From NCBI GenBank assembly GCA_014622685.1, contig CP061275.1:310001-374000 (forward strand): a DNA stretch of 64,000 bases. The letters are read 5' to 3'. This DNA comes from Buchnera aphidicola (Pentalonia nigronervosa). Its GTDB lineage: Bacteria; Pseudomonadota; Gammaproteobacteria; Enterobacterales; Enterobacteriaceae. Shown here piece by piece: positions 20,650 to 30,026 of the stretch. The translations under genes and the position numbers were made by a program. Below the pieces are notes generated by a model, which worked only from the letters and a program-made list of their open reading frames with translations, was not told the origin of the DNA and did no database searches. The first letter of the stretch is position 1. Each line of letters starts with the position of its first letter.

Positions 20650-20743
20650 AATATTGTCAACAAAATTCAACAAAAATATTTTAAATTACACATTTTTATT
20701 ATAGAAATAGAATAGTATGTTCGAAAATAGACAATTGAATATT

Positions 20744-21613
20744 ATGAGCGACAACCATTCAAAAAATTTAAATAAAATTAACAGAAAAGGTTTTTTTTCT
20801 GTTTTATTACAACATATTTTTCATGATGAACCTAAAAACAGAGAAGAACTGATAGAGTTAATCCGTGATTCAGAACAAAATGCACTAATTGATCAAGATA
20901 CCTGTGATATGTTAGAAAGAGTAATGTACATCGCAAGAAAACGAATTAAAGAAATTATGATCCCAAAAACACAAATGATAACATTAAAATTACATTATAA
21001 CCTAAAAAAATGTCTTGATATTATTATTGCATCTGCACATTCCAGATTTCCAGTTATGAGTAATGATAACAATTATGTTGAAGGTTTTTTAATTGCTAAA
21101 GATTTACTACGGTTTATAAAAATTGAAAAGCATCTATTTTTAATAAAAGATATATTACGACCGGCAATAGTTGTTCCAGAAAGTAAATACGTAGATAGTA
21201 TGTTAAGGGAATTTCGTTCAAAACGACATCACATGGCAATAACTATAGATGAATTTGGAGCAGTTTCAGGATTAGTAACCATTGAAGATATTCTCGAATT
21301 AATTGTCGGAGAAATCGCAGATGAATATGATGAGAAAGAGCAATTAAATATTAAACAATTAAAAAAACGCGTATTTTCAATCAAATCTATAACTGAAATT
21401 AGAGAATTCAATGAAAAATTTAATACAAATTTTAATGATGAAGAAGTCGATACTATCGGAGGGTTAGTAATGAAAAAATTTGGACATTTGCCAAAATGTG
21501 GTGAAATTATCAATATTAATGGTTATTTTTTTAAAATCGCTATTGCAGACAATCGAAAAGTAATACAAATACATGTAACTATACCAGAACAAAATAATCT
21601 CAATACCTTATAA
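20744..21613 (+). CDS. ybeX: CBS-domain protein YbeX/CorC
   Basis: A cytosolic protein with two CBS domains (about residues 60-185) followed by a CorC_HlyC transporter-associated domain. Conserved stretches include IMIPKTQMITL, SAHSRFPVM, VPESKYVDSMLREF, IDEFGAVSGLVTIEDILELIVGEI and EEVDTIGGLVMKKFGHLP. It has been linked to magnesium/cobalt efflux and, more recently, to ribosome metabolism, in keeping with its cotranscription with ybeY; the exact role is unsettled. I placed the start at ATG 20744 (M-S-D-N-H-S-K), which aligns with E. coli MSDDNSH; an in-frame ATG at 20717 would add nine residues. About 290 residues compare with 292 in E. coli. Confidence 0.93.
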   Translation: MSDNHSKNLNKINRKGFFSVLLQHIFHDEPKNREELIELIRDSEQNALIDQDTCDMLERVMYIARKRIKEIMIPKTQMITLKLHYNLKKCLDIIIASAHSRFPVMSNDNNYVEGFLIAKDLLRFIKIEKHLFLIKDILRPAIVVPESKYVDSMLREFRSKRHHMAITIDEFGAVSGLVTIEDILELIVGEIADEYDEKEQLNIKQLKKRVFSIKSITEIREFNEKFNTNFNDEEVDTIGGLVMKKFGHLPKCGEIININGYFFKIAIADNRKVIQIHVTIPEQNNLNTL

Positions 21614-22045
21614 AGGTAATACAATTTGTATATCTTCACAATAATTTTTAACATAATATGAAAACACTAAACATACTAAGTTAAATATTAAAATTATGCA
21701 TAAATATCACATATTATAAATAAAAGGAAAATCAATTTCCATTAAGAAATACTTAAATAAATTTAATATAAAAAATATTAATATTTTCAAATTATGTATT
21801 TAAAATAGCTATAACATCATCAATGTATTCCTAAAAACAGATTTGTATACAATAATCTATTATAATGACGCATTTAACATTTTGAAAACAATTATTTTAA
21901 ACATAATATTAATCTAATTTAAAAATTTTATACAAAAAATATAAATTTAATTCTATAAAAACATCTATACTTTTAATTAATCGTTTTTATGTTTTTAAAA
22001 AATACTTTATCTAAATATTTATAATACAGTTTATAGAGAAAACTA
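21614..22045. other. Intergenic gap ybeX-leuS
   Basis: About 430 bp with no credible frame and no tRNA-like fold that I can see. E. coli has lnt after ybeX; no trace of it is readable here. A short GGAAA...TTTCC inverted repeat at about 21727-21741 is too weak to call a terminator. Confidence 0.5.
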
Positions 22046-24631
22046 ATGAATAAGGAATATTTACCTAAAAATATAGAATTTTATGTTCAAGAATATTGGG
22101 AACGTAATAAAACTTTTCAAGTTCAAGAAGATACAAAAAAAGAAAAATATTATTGTCTTCCGATGCTACCATACCCATCCGGAAAATTGCATATGGGTCA
22201 TGTTCGCAATTATACTATTAGTGATGTAATTGCCAGATATCACAGAATGTTAGGAAAAAACGTTTTACACCCAATCGGGTGGGATGCATTTGGCTTACCA
22301 GCAGAAGAAGCTGCTATAAAAAATAATATTCATCCTGAAAAATGGACATATGAAAATATAAAATACATGAAAAAACAACTAAAATCATTAGGTTTTAGTT
22401 ATGATTGGACACGAGAAATAACTACATGTAAACCAAATTATTATAAATGGGAACAATGGTTTTTCACTCAATTATATAAAAAAAAATTAGTTTATAAAAA
22501 AATCCGATCTGTTTATTGGTGTCCTCATGATAAAACTGTTTTAGCCAACGAACAAGTTGTAAATAATTGTTGTTGGAGATGTCAAAACCAAGTACAAACT
22601 AGAAAAATTCCACAATGGTTCATGAAAATAAGAAAATATGCTGAAGCTTTATATCAAGATTTAAAAAAATTAAATCAATGGCCTGAAAAAGTCAAAAACA
22701 TGCAAAAAAACTGGATTGGAAGATCTAAAGGATTTGAAATTACTCTAGACATATTTAATAGTGAAAAAACAATAAAAGTATTTACTACACGACTGGATAT
22801 AATAATGGGAGTAACATGCGTTTTAATATCACCATCACACAAATTATCTATAGAATTGGCTAAGAAAAATAAAAAAATAAAAACATTTCTTGAAGAAAAT
22901 ATGAATGTCTCGCAACAATCAATAGAGAAAAATAAATATAACGGTATAAACACTAATAAATTTAGTCTCCATCCTATCACAAAAACAAAGATACCTATAT
23001 GGATTACAAATTTTATCATCCAAAACTATGGAATTACTTCAAGTTTATCTGTGCCAGGTCATAATAAAGATGACTGGAATTTCGCAATAAAAAACAAATT
23101 AAAAATAAAATATGTTATCATTAACGCTGATGTTAAAAAACATAGTACACCTTCTTTATTTACAGAAAAAAAAGGAAAATTATACAATTCTCAAGAATTT
23201 AATGGTTTAAATTTTGAAGAAAGTACAAAAAAAGTTAGAAGTATACTGTTTCAAAAAAAAATTATACGAAAAAAAATTCATTATAAATTACAAGATTGGT
23301 GTATTTCAAGACAGCGTTATTGGGGCACTCCTATTCCGATGGCAACACTAAAAAACAAAAAAATTGTACCAATACCATCAAAAGATTTGCCTGTTTTACT
23401 ACAAAAAATAAAAAAAAATACTTTCTTGAATTCAAGTTCAACTCATTTTCATTCTAAACAAAATACAGTTTATATTAATCAAGAAAAAGCAGTGCGCGAA
23501 ACAGATACTTTTGACACATTTATAGAATCATCTTGGTATTATGCAAGATACACATGTCCAAATTTTAATACTGGCATGCTTAACCCAGTTGCATTAAAAT
23601 ATTGGCTACCAATTGATCAATACGTTGGAGGAATAGAACATGCAATTATGCATCTTATTTATCTTAGATTTTTCCATAAATTACTACGCGATTTTAAATT
23701 TTTAGAGTTTGATGAACCTGTAAAAAATTTATTGTGTCAAGGTATGGTGCTTGCTGAAACATTTTATACAATTGATAAGAATTCTCAAAAAAAGTGGGTC
23801 AATTCATCTCTCGTTTCGACAAAAAGAGATGCCAAAGGCAAGATAATCACCGCACATATTAATAACGGACAACAAGTGATTTATGCCGGTATGACAAAAA
23901 TGTCTAAATCAAAAAATAACGGCGTTGAACCTGAATTAATTATTAAAAACTATGGAGCTGACACAATACGTTTGTTTATGATGTTTGCTGCTCCTATAGA
24001 ATCATCATTAGAATGGACGGAATCTGGTGTTAAGGGAATACATCGATTTTTAAAAAAATTATGGACATTAATATTTAATTATTTCCAAATAAAAAATACT
24101 CATAAAAATATAAATTTCAATAATTTAAATAATCAACAGTGTGAATTACGTTATTTTTTACATGAAACAATCCATAAAGTTTCCAACGATATGAATAATC
24201 AAAAAACATTTAACACTGCAATTGCTGCAATTATGAAATTAGTAAATCGTTTAATAAAAGCTCCAATGGAAACAGATCAAGATAAATCTATTATGCAAGA
24301 ATCATTAATGTGCGTAATTAAAATGTTATATCCATTTACACCGCATTTCTGTTTTATAATTTGGGGATATTTCAATAAAAATAGTTGTATTGATTATGAA
24401 ACGTGGCCAATCTTTAATAAAAAAATACTGCTCAAACAATCTTATGTAATTGTCGTACAAATAAACGGAAAAAAGCAGTGCACTATAAACATATCTAACA
24501 ATTTAAATAAAGAAGAAATTTATGAATATGCAAAAAATCAAATAATTATTATAAAAAAATTAAAAAAATCTTTGATTAAAAATATTATTTATATTCCAAA
24601 AAAAGTAATAAATTTCGTCATTGTAACGTAA
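22046..24631 (+). CDS. leuS: Leucyl-tRNA synthetase (class I)
   Basis: Charges tRNA-Leu. The class I HIGH motif appears as PYPSGKLHMGHVRNY at about residues 42-56, and the KMSKS loop as MTKMSKSKNNGVEPE near residue 618. Between them lies the CP1 editing domain insertion (about 220-415), although its threonine-rich editing signature is not well conserved by eye (...KVFTTRLDIIMGVT is present). The 861 residues match E. coli (860). holA follows after 31 bp on the same strand; in E. coli the intervening lptE lies between them and is missing here. Confidence 0.96.
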   Translation: MNKEYLPKNIEFYVQEYWERNKTFQVQEDTKKEKYYCLPMLPYPSGKLHMGHVRNYTISDVIARYHRMLGKNVLHPIGWDAFGLPAEEAAIKNNIHPEKWTYENIKYMKKQLKSLGFSYDWTREITTCKPNYYKWEQWFFTQLYKKKLVYKKIRSVYWCPHDKTVLANEQVVNNCCWRCQNQVQTRKIPQWFMKIRKYAEALYQDLKKLNQWPEKVKNMQKNWIGRSKGFEITLDIFNSEKTIKVFTTRLDIIMGVTCVLISPSHKLSIELAKKNKKIKTFLEENMNVSQQSIEKNKYNGINTNKFSLHPITKTKIPIWITNFIIQNYGITSSLSVPGHNKDDWNFAIKNKLKIKYVIINADVKKHSTPSLFTEKKGKLYNSQEFNGLNFEESTKKVRSILFQKKIIRKKIHYKLQDWCISRQRYWGTPIPMATLKNKKIVPIPSKDLPVLLQKIKKNTFLNSSSTHFHSKQNTVYINQEKAVRETDTFDTFIESSWYYARYTCPNFNTGMLNPVALKYWLPIDQYVGGIEHAIMHLIYLRFFHKLLRDFKFLEFDEPVKNLLCQGMVLAETFYTIDKNSQKKWVNSSLVSTKRDAKGKIITAHINNGQQVIYAGMTKMSKSKNNGVEPELIIKNYGADTIRLFMMFAAPIESSLEWTESGVKGIHRFLKKLWTLIFNYFQIKNTHKNINFNNLNNQQCELRYFLHETIHKVSNDMNNQKTFNTAIAAIMKLVNRLIKAPMETDQDKSIMQESLMCVIKMLYPFTPHFCFIIWGYFNKNSCIDYETWPIFNKKILLKQSYVIVVQINGKKQCTINISNNLNKEEIYEYAKNQIIIIKKLKKSLIKNIIYIPKKVINFVIVT

Positions 24632-24662
24632 ATGTAAACCATAAAAAAATTATTATTTAAAC

Positions 24663-25676
24663 ATGATGTACATATATTCAGAAGATCTTGAAAAAAAATT
24701 ATCAAAAAAAATAAATTCTTTTTACGTTCTTGTAGGAAAAAATTTAACTTTATTAAATAATAATCAAGATTTAATTGTACAATTTGCAAAAAAAATTGGC
24801 TTTCAAGAACGTATTAAAATAAACGTTTCCCAACATGAAGATTGGGAAAAAATTTTTAACTTTTATACTCAAAAAACAATGTTTTTTAAAAAAAGCATAT
24901 TAATTATTAATTTCCTAATTAGTATGTCAAATACTAAAACTATGAAAAATATTAAAAAAATATTTTTAATGTGTAATTCGGACATTATAGTTATTGTCAA
25001 ACTAAATCAATTGTCTCAATGGTTTAAGATAAATATATTGTCACAAACATTTCAAAATAATATTGATGTAGTACACTGCTCTACTCCACATAGTACACAC
25101 CTTAATAATTGGATAAAATACGAAATTCAAAAAAAAAACATAAATATAGAAAACACTGCTATTACATTATTAAAAAAATACTATGAAGGAGAAATTTTTT
25201 TTATATATAAAATTTTAGAAATTCTGCCGATGATTTGGCCTAATTCTTTAATTACAAGACGTCATATAAAAAAAATTATTTCTAACTTTTCTTCATTTTC
25301 AGCATATCATTGGATAAACGCTATATTTAACTGTGATAAAAAACAAGCTCTATATATCCTAAATATTTTCCATAAAAAAAAATATAATGCATTGATTCTA
25401 ATACGTGCTTTACAAAAAAAATTATTAACTTTAATAATAGAAAAACGAAAAAAACATTTTACAAATAAAAAAATTTTAAAAAATAAATATGTTTTCAATG
25501 AAACAAGAAAACATCTTAAACAAATTGACCAAAATCAATATCACAACATTTTTTTTTATGCAATTAAAATACTTGTTCAAATAGAAATAAAAATAAAAAA
25601 ACAATATAGTTATTCTATATGGATGCAATTAAAGAAGTTAACTTTAATTCTATGTACATGTAAAAAAACGCTTTAA
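24663..25676 (+). CDS. holA: DNA polymerase III subunit delta
   Basis: The clamp-loader subunit that opens the beta ring. Sequence identity is low, as usual for HolA, but the whole chain aligns in order with the 343-residue E. coli protein: MYIYSEDLEKKLSKK...FYVLVGKNLTLL at the N-terminus, YYEGEIFFIYKILEIL (compare CYEGNLLALAQALERL), and AYHWINAIFNCDKKQALYIL (compare PFHWVDALLMGKSKRALHIL). A run of ten A at 25129-25138 is present and in frame here, a useful control for the A10 frameshifts elsewhere. Position after leuS and before the nadD fossil matches E. coli (leuS-lptE-holA-nadD). Confidence 0.9.
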   Translation: MMYIYSEDLEKKLSKKINSFYVLVGKNLTLLNNNQDLIVQFAKKIGFQERIKINVSQHEDWEKIFNFYTQKTMFFKKSILIINFLISMSNTKTMKNIKKIFLMCNSDIIVIVKLNQLSQWFKINILSQTFQNNIDVVHCSTPHSTHLNNWIKYEIQKKNINIENTAITLLKKYYEGEIFFIYKILEILPMIWPNSLITRRHIKKIISNFSSFSAYHWINAIFNCDKKQALYILNIFHKKKYNALILIRALQKKLLTLIIEKRKKHFTNKKILKNKYVFNETRKHLKQIDQNQYHNIFFYAIKILVQIEIKIKKQYSYSIWMQLKKLTLILCTCKKTL

Positions 25677-25684
25677 TTTTAAAA

Positions 25685-26285
25685 ATGCAAAATTGTATAT
25701 AATATTTGATGAAAACTTTAATCATATTTATTATGGTCATGTTTGATGCATTGGAAAATTACGTACAAGAAACAGCTGTAAAAATAGTGTTTTACCTAAT
25801 AATAATCTACAATATAAAAATTCAAAAAAATCTATAAAATAGATCGACTAAATATGATAAAATCATCTATTTAAAATTGTCCAGCATCTAAAATTAGTTA
25901 TTTAAAAAAATAAAAATCCACTATTAATAATCTAACAAAATAAAAAATTGGACATTTTCAACCTTTATGTTTTATTATAAAAACTATTGACAAAATTTTT
26001 ATCTCTAGGAAAATAAAAAAAACTATTTTAATTGTTTTATTTGGTGATTTTACTAAAAACGTGTATAAAAATAACATTAAATTATAAAAAATGAATTAAT
26101 TGTTAATTTGAATTTATTAAATCAAACGCTAAATGGATAAATTTAATTTTTAAAAATATCAGAAATCAATATTTATTCGAAAAAGGTACGAAAAATTGCC
26201 ATGTTAATAAGCATATTTATGGACTTAGAGAAAAATAGAAAATATCTTATATTAAAAACTATATGTTCATAAAAAAAATAATTCT
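25685..26285 (+). pseudogene. nadD: Degraded nicotinate-nucleotide adenylyltransferase gene
   Basis: No frame longer than a few dozen codons remains, but NadD pieces appear in the right order: FDENFNHIYYGHV corresponds to the nucleotide-binding FGGTFDPVHYGHL, then a stop, then LRTRNSCKNSVLPNNNLQYK corresponds to the loop ending in IPNNVPPH, and PLCFIIKTIDKIFISRKI corresponds to PLAFIIGQDSLLTFPTW. It lies directly downstream of holA, exactly where E. coli has nadD. The essential histidines of the H-x-G-H site are only half kept and stops are frequent, so the gene is dead. Confidence 0.85.
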
Positions 26286-26343
26286 AATTAGCATTATAAA
26301 CGTACAGTGTACACTTTATAATTTATAATATTTTAAAATATAT

Positions 26344-26574
26344 ATGAAAAGTAAAAACATACTAAATCTACTTGGTCTACGATGTCCAGAACCGATTATG
26401 ATGATTAGAAAAACATTACGTAACATGCATAACAATGAAAAAATATTAATTTTAACAGACGATCCTTCAACAAAAAGAGATATACCAAATTTTTGTTATT
26501 TTATGGAACATAAACTATTAAAAATGGAAGTTAAAAATGCACCATATAAATACCTATTAAAAAAAGGATTATAA
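26344..26574 (+). CDS. tusA: Sulfur carrier protein TusA
   Basis: A small protein that takes persulfide sulfur from the cysteine desulfurase IscS and passes it through TusBCD and TusE to MnmA, for 2-thiolation of the wobble uridine in tRNA-Lys, -Glu and -Gln. The SirA/TusA signature is LNLLGLRCPEPIMMIRKTLR, with the acceptor C14. The 76 residues compare with 81 in E. coli. The tusE gene is also in the window at 48130. Convergent with asd, with 112 bp between the stops. Confidence 0.94.
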   Translation: MKSKNILNLLGLRCPEPIMMIRKTLRNMHNNEKILILTDDPSTKRDIPNFCYFMEHKLLKMEVKNAPYKYLLKKGL

Positions 26575-26686
26575 AATTATAATTTTAATTTGTAAACAAT
26601 ATAAAATATAAATAATGTATAATACTTACTAAACGTTTTAAATTGTTTTCATTTCCAATCAACAACGCTTTGCTAAAAAAATAAAA

Positions 26687-27802
26687 TTATATCTTAATTA
26701 ATAAATTTAACATTCTACGCAAAGGTTCCGCAGCACCCCATAATAATTGATCTCCTACAGTAAATGCAGAAAAATATTTTTTTCCTATATTTAGTATCTT
26801 AAATCGACCAATAGCAATATCTAATGTACCAGTAACAGAAATAGGATTTAACTTTTGCAATGTATTTTGCATATTATTGGGTATAATATTGACCCACTGG
26901 TTATGCTCAGAAATAATTTCTTCAATATTATTTAAGGACAACTGTTTATTTAATTTAACTACAAACGATTGACTATGACAGCGAAGTGAACTAATTCGAA
27001 CGCAGGTACTATCAATAATTACTGGCGAACGTAATCCTAATATTTTATTTGTTTCGATTTGTCCTTTCCATTCTTCTCGAGTTTGACCATGATCCATTTT
27101 TTTATCAATCCAAGGAATTAAACTACCTGCTAAGGGAACAGAAAAATATTTCTTTGGAAAAATCATGCTACGAGATATTTCAGTAACTTTTTTTTCTATA
27201 TTTAAAACAGAAGATGTAGACTGAAATAAATCATTAGAAATTGTACTGTATATCATTCCCATTTGTTCTAATAATTCAATTATATAACGCGCACCTGCAC
27301 CAGATGCCGCTTGATATGTTGAAACAGCTACCCATTCAACTAACTTTTTTTGAAATAATCCCCCTAATGACATTAACATCAGACTAACTGTACAATTACT
27401 GCCTACAAAAATTTTAATTCCTTTTTTGATAGACTCCATGATCATATTGTAGTTTATTGGATCTAATATAATTACAGCATCATCGTTTGTTCTAAAAAAA
27501 GAAGATGCATCAATCCAATACCCTTGCCATTGCTTTTTTTTTAATTCAGGATAAATTTTTTTAGTATATTCACTACCTTGACACGTAATTATAATGTCTG
27601 TTTCTCGTAACGACTCAATATCATAAGCATTTTGTACATTATGACTAGTAACATTATTTATTATAGAACAATATGTTCCAAACTGCGATGTTGAAAAAAA
27701 AATAGGATTAATATTACAAAAATCATTTTCTTCTTGCATACGATTAATTAAAACTGATCCTACCATTCCTCGCCAACCAACAAATCCAACATTTTTTTTC
27801 AT
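26687..27802 (-). CDS. asd: Aspartate-semialdehyde dehydrogenase
   Basis: Reduces aspartyl phosphate to aspartate semialdehyde, the branch point to lysine, threonine, methionine and the diaminopimelate of peptidoglycan. The NADP-binding loop is GFVGWRGMVGSVL at residues 6-18; the catalytic cysteine is C137 in GSNCTVSLMLMSLGGL; and YQAASGAGARYI and the basic substrate-binding segment CVRISSLRCHSQSF follow. The 371 residues compare with 367 in E. coli. It is divergent from yhgN, the same neighbour as in E. coli. Confidence 0.96.
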   Translation of the reverse strand: MKKNVGFVGWRGMVGSVLINRMQEENDFCNINPIFFSTSQFGTYCSIINNVTSHNVQNAYDIESLRETDIIITCQGSEYTKKIYPELKKKQWQGYWIDASSFFRTNDDAVIILDPINYNMIMESIKKGIKIFVGSNCTVSLMLMSLGGLFQKKLVEWVAVSTYQAASGAGARYIIELLEQMGMIYSTISNDLFQSTSSVLNIEKKVTEISRSMIFPKKYFSVPLAGSLIPWIDKKMDHGQTREEWKGQIETNKILGLRSPVIIDSTCVRISSLRCHSQSFVVKLNKQLSLNNIEEIISEHNQWVNIIPNNMQNTLQKLNPISVTGTLDIAIGRFKILNIGKKYFSAFTVGDQLLWGAAEPLRRMLNLLIKI

Positions 27803-28129
27803 AAGTTATATATATGGATTTTAAAAAAATAATTCTAAAAAAATTATTTTTAATAATAAACTTTCCATCTCCTAAAAAATAATAGAACAAGCAAGAAAAT
27901 TTTATATATAAAAATATAATTTTTATATACATTAAATATTCTATCTTAATTTTAAATTGAAAGCATTCATTTTAAATATATTAAATGTTTGGTGTCTAAG
28001 AAACAAAACAAATATTTTTGATAATTTTTTTAAAAAAAAAATATACTAATATATGTACAATATTATTTTTCAAAGTTTCTGTTTTTTCAGAAAAATATAC
28101 AAAATTTTTCAAGGATATTATAAATTCAT
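27803..28129. other. Divergent intergenic region asd/yhgN
   Basis: About 330 bp that must hold promoters for both genes. I see no convincing -35/-10 pair and no gene. An AAGGA ribosome-binding site lies about 16 bases before the yhgN start. Confidence 0.5.
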
Positions 28130-28726
28130 ATGACTAAAATATTTTCTACAACCATGTTATTAGTTCTGATAATGGATCCTTTAGGCAATCTTCCAATATT
28201 TATGACAGTGCTAAAAAATTTAGAACCAAAACGTCAAAAAATTATAATCGTACGAGAAATGCTTATTGCATTAATTATAATGTTACTATTTTTGTTTGTT
28301 GGAGAAAAAACACTTGTTTTTCTTAATCTAAAAACAGAAACTGTTTCAATCTCTGGAGGCATCATTTTGTTTTTAATTGCTATTAAAATGATTTTTCCTA
28401 CTGAAGAAATTACAAAACAAACAAATATCGCTATCCATGAAGAACCTTTTCTAGTCCCTTTAGCAATACCATTAGTAGCTGGACCATCTTTATTAGCAAC
28501 ATTAATGTTATTATCACATCAATGTTTACATAATATGTTTAATTTAATTATATCATTATTAATAGCATGGTTTTTGACAATTTTAATATTATTACTATCT
28601 AGTATGTTTTTAAAATTGTTTGGATCAAAAGGAGTAAACGCTTTAGAACGTTTAATGGGTTTAATTTTAATTATGCTATCTACACAAATGTTTCTTGATG
28701 GAATTAGAACATGGTTTAAAAATTAA
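28130..28726 (+). CDS. yhgN: MarC-family inner-membrane protein YhgN
   Basis: A six-helix integral membrane protein of the UPF0056/MarC family with no firmly established substrate. Membrane segments can be placed at about residues 5-25, 40-60, 68-88, 105-127, 135-157 and 172-192. Family stretches include LLVLIMDPLGNLPIFM near the N-terminus, EEPFLVPLAIPLVAGPS in the middle and LERLMGLILIMLSTQMFLDGI near the end. The length of 198 matches E. coli YhgN (197). Retention in so reduced a genome argues for a real transport role, perhaps small-molecule export, but that is inference. Confidence 0.92.
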   Translation: MTKIFSTTMLLVLIMDPLGNLPIFMTVLKNLEPKRQKIIIVREMLIALIIMLLFLFVGEKTLVFLNLKTETVSISGGIILFLIAIKMIFPTEEITKQTNIAIHEEPFLVPLAIPLVAGPSLLATLMLLSHQCLHNMFNLIISLLIAWFLTILILLLSSMFLKLFGSKGVNALERLMGLILIMLSTQMFLDGIRTWFKN

Positions 28727-28736
28727 AAATATTAAT

Positions 28737-28773
28737 TTTACCTGTTATAAAAATAAACAACATAACAGGTAAA
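28737..28773. terminator. Perfect 12-bp hairpin between yhgN and pgk
   Basis: The left arm (28737-28748, TTTACCTGTTAT) pairs perfectly with the right arm (28762-28773), with a 13-base A-rich loop. It begins 11 bases after the yhgN stop and ends 45 bases before the pgk start, so it may terminate yhgN transcription or act in the pgk leader. There is no long T run after it, so an intrinsic terminator is only the likeliest reading. Confidence 0.5.
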
Positions 28774-28818
28774 TAATTATTTAAAAAATCAACATCTATA
28801 GAGAGATAATATAAATAA

Positions 28819-29976
28819 ATGAAAAAAATGACTGAATTAAATATAACTGACAAACGAGTTTTAATTAGAAGTGATTTAAACGTTCCAATGAAAAACAATA
28901 TTATTCAATCTGATGCAAGATTAATTGCGGCTATGCCAACAATTCAATTAGCTGCAAGCAAACAAGCTAAGGTAATCGTTATGTCACATTTAGGCCGTCC
29001 TAAAGAAGGACATTTTTCAAAAAAATATTCTCTATTTCCTATTTTTGAATACTTTAAAAAACACATGAAAAATACAAAAATATATTTTTCTAACAATTAT
29101 TTCGATAAATGTATAGTTAAAAATGGCGAAGTATTAATATTAGAAAATGTTCGTTTCAATTTAGGTGAGTTAAAAAACGACAATTTATTATCTCAAAAAT
29201 ATTCTAATCTTTGTGATATATTTGTTATGGATGCATTCGGCAGCGCTCATAGAATGCAAGCATCAACATATGGTGTAGGCATGTTTTCAAAAACTGTATG
29301 TGCTGGACCTCTCTTGATTCGAGAAATTAACGCGTTAAAAACAGTATTAAAAAACCCTAAACGACCTGTAACTGCAATAATTGGAGGGTCAAAAGTTTCA
29401 ACAAAATTCAACGTTTTAAATAAATTATCACAAATTGCAGACACAGTAATAGTTGGAGGAGGTATTGCGAACACTTTTTTAGCTATTGATCATAATATTG
29501 GAAAATCACTATACGAACCAAACTTCATATCTAAAGCCAAAAAATTAAAAAATAAATATAATATCATTATACCAATCGACTCTCGTGTAGGAAAAAAATT
29601 CTGTAAAACTGAAAAATCTATTATTCGATTGCCTGAAGAAATTAAACAAGATGAAGAGATTATGGACTTTGGCGATCAAACAATCAAAAAAGTTGTTAAT
29701 ATTCTTAAAACATCCCAAACAATCATTTGGAATGGACCAGTTGGAGTGTTTGAATTTCCTAATTTTTGTGTAGGAACTAAAATAATTGCAAAAACAATTG
29801 CAGAAAATACAGGTTTTTCCGTAGCTGGAGGAGGAGATACATTATCTGTAATTGATATGTTTAACATCAAAAAAAACATTTCTTATATCTCAACTGGCGG
29901 CGGTGCTTTTTTAGAGTTTTTAGAAGGAAAAATATTACCTGCAATCCATCTTCTTCAAGAACGTTATAAACAATAA
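28819..29976 (+). CDS. pgk: Phosphoglycerate kinase
   Basis: Transfers phosphate from 1,3-bisphosphoglycerate to ADP in glycolysis. Family motifs are RVLIRSDLNVPMKNN (residues 12-26), SHLGRPKEG, ENVRFN, the hinge GGSKVSTKFNVL, IIWNGPVGVFEFP and the nucleotide-binding GGGDTLS. The 385 residues compare with 387 in E. coli. Together with fbaA 50 bp downstream and mscS beyond, it keeps the E. coli order pgk-fbaA-mscS. Confidence 0.97.
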   Translation: MKKMTELNITDKRVLIRSDLNVPMKNNIIQSDARLIAAMPTIQLAASKQAKVIVMSHLGRPKEGHFSKKYSLFPIFEYFKKHMKNTKIYFSNNYFDKCIVKNGEVLILENVRFNLGELKNDNLLSQKYSNLCDIFVMDAFGSAHRMQASTYGVGMFSKTVCAGPLLIREINALKTVLKNPKRPVTAIIGGSKVSTKFNVLNKLSQIADTVIVGGGIANTFLAIDHNIGKSLYEPNFISKAKKLKNKYNIIIPIDSRVGKKFCKTEKSIIRLPEEIKQDEEIMDFGDQTIKKVVNILKTSQTIIWNGPVGVFEFPNFCVGTKIIAKTIAENTGFSVAGGGDTLSVIDMFNIKKNISYISTGGGAFLEFLEGKILPAIHLLQERYKQ

Positions 29977-30026
29977 TATCATCAATTAAAAATATTTATA
30001 ATTTATGTAATAGGAAAATATTAAAT

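Noticed and set aside
21720..21745. Terminator after ybeX
   Set aside because: Only a five-pair stem (GGAAA/TTTCC) without a T tract; too weak to report as a feature.
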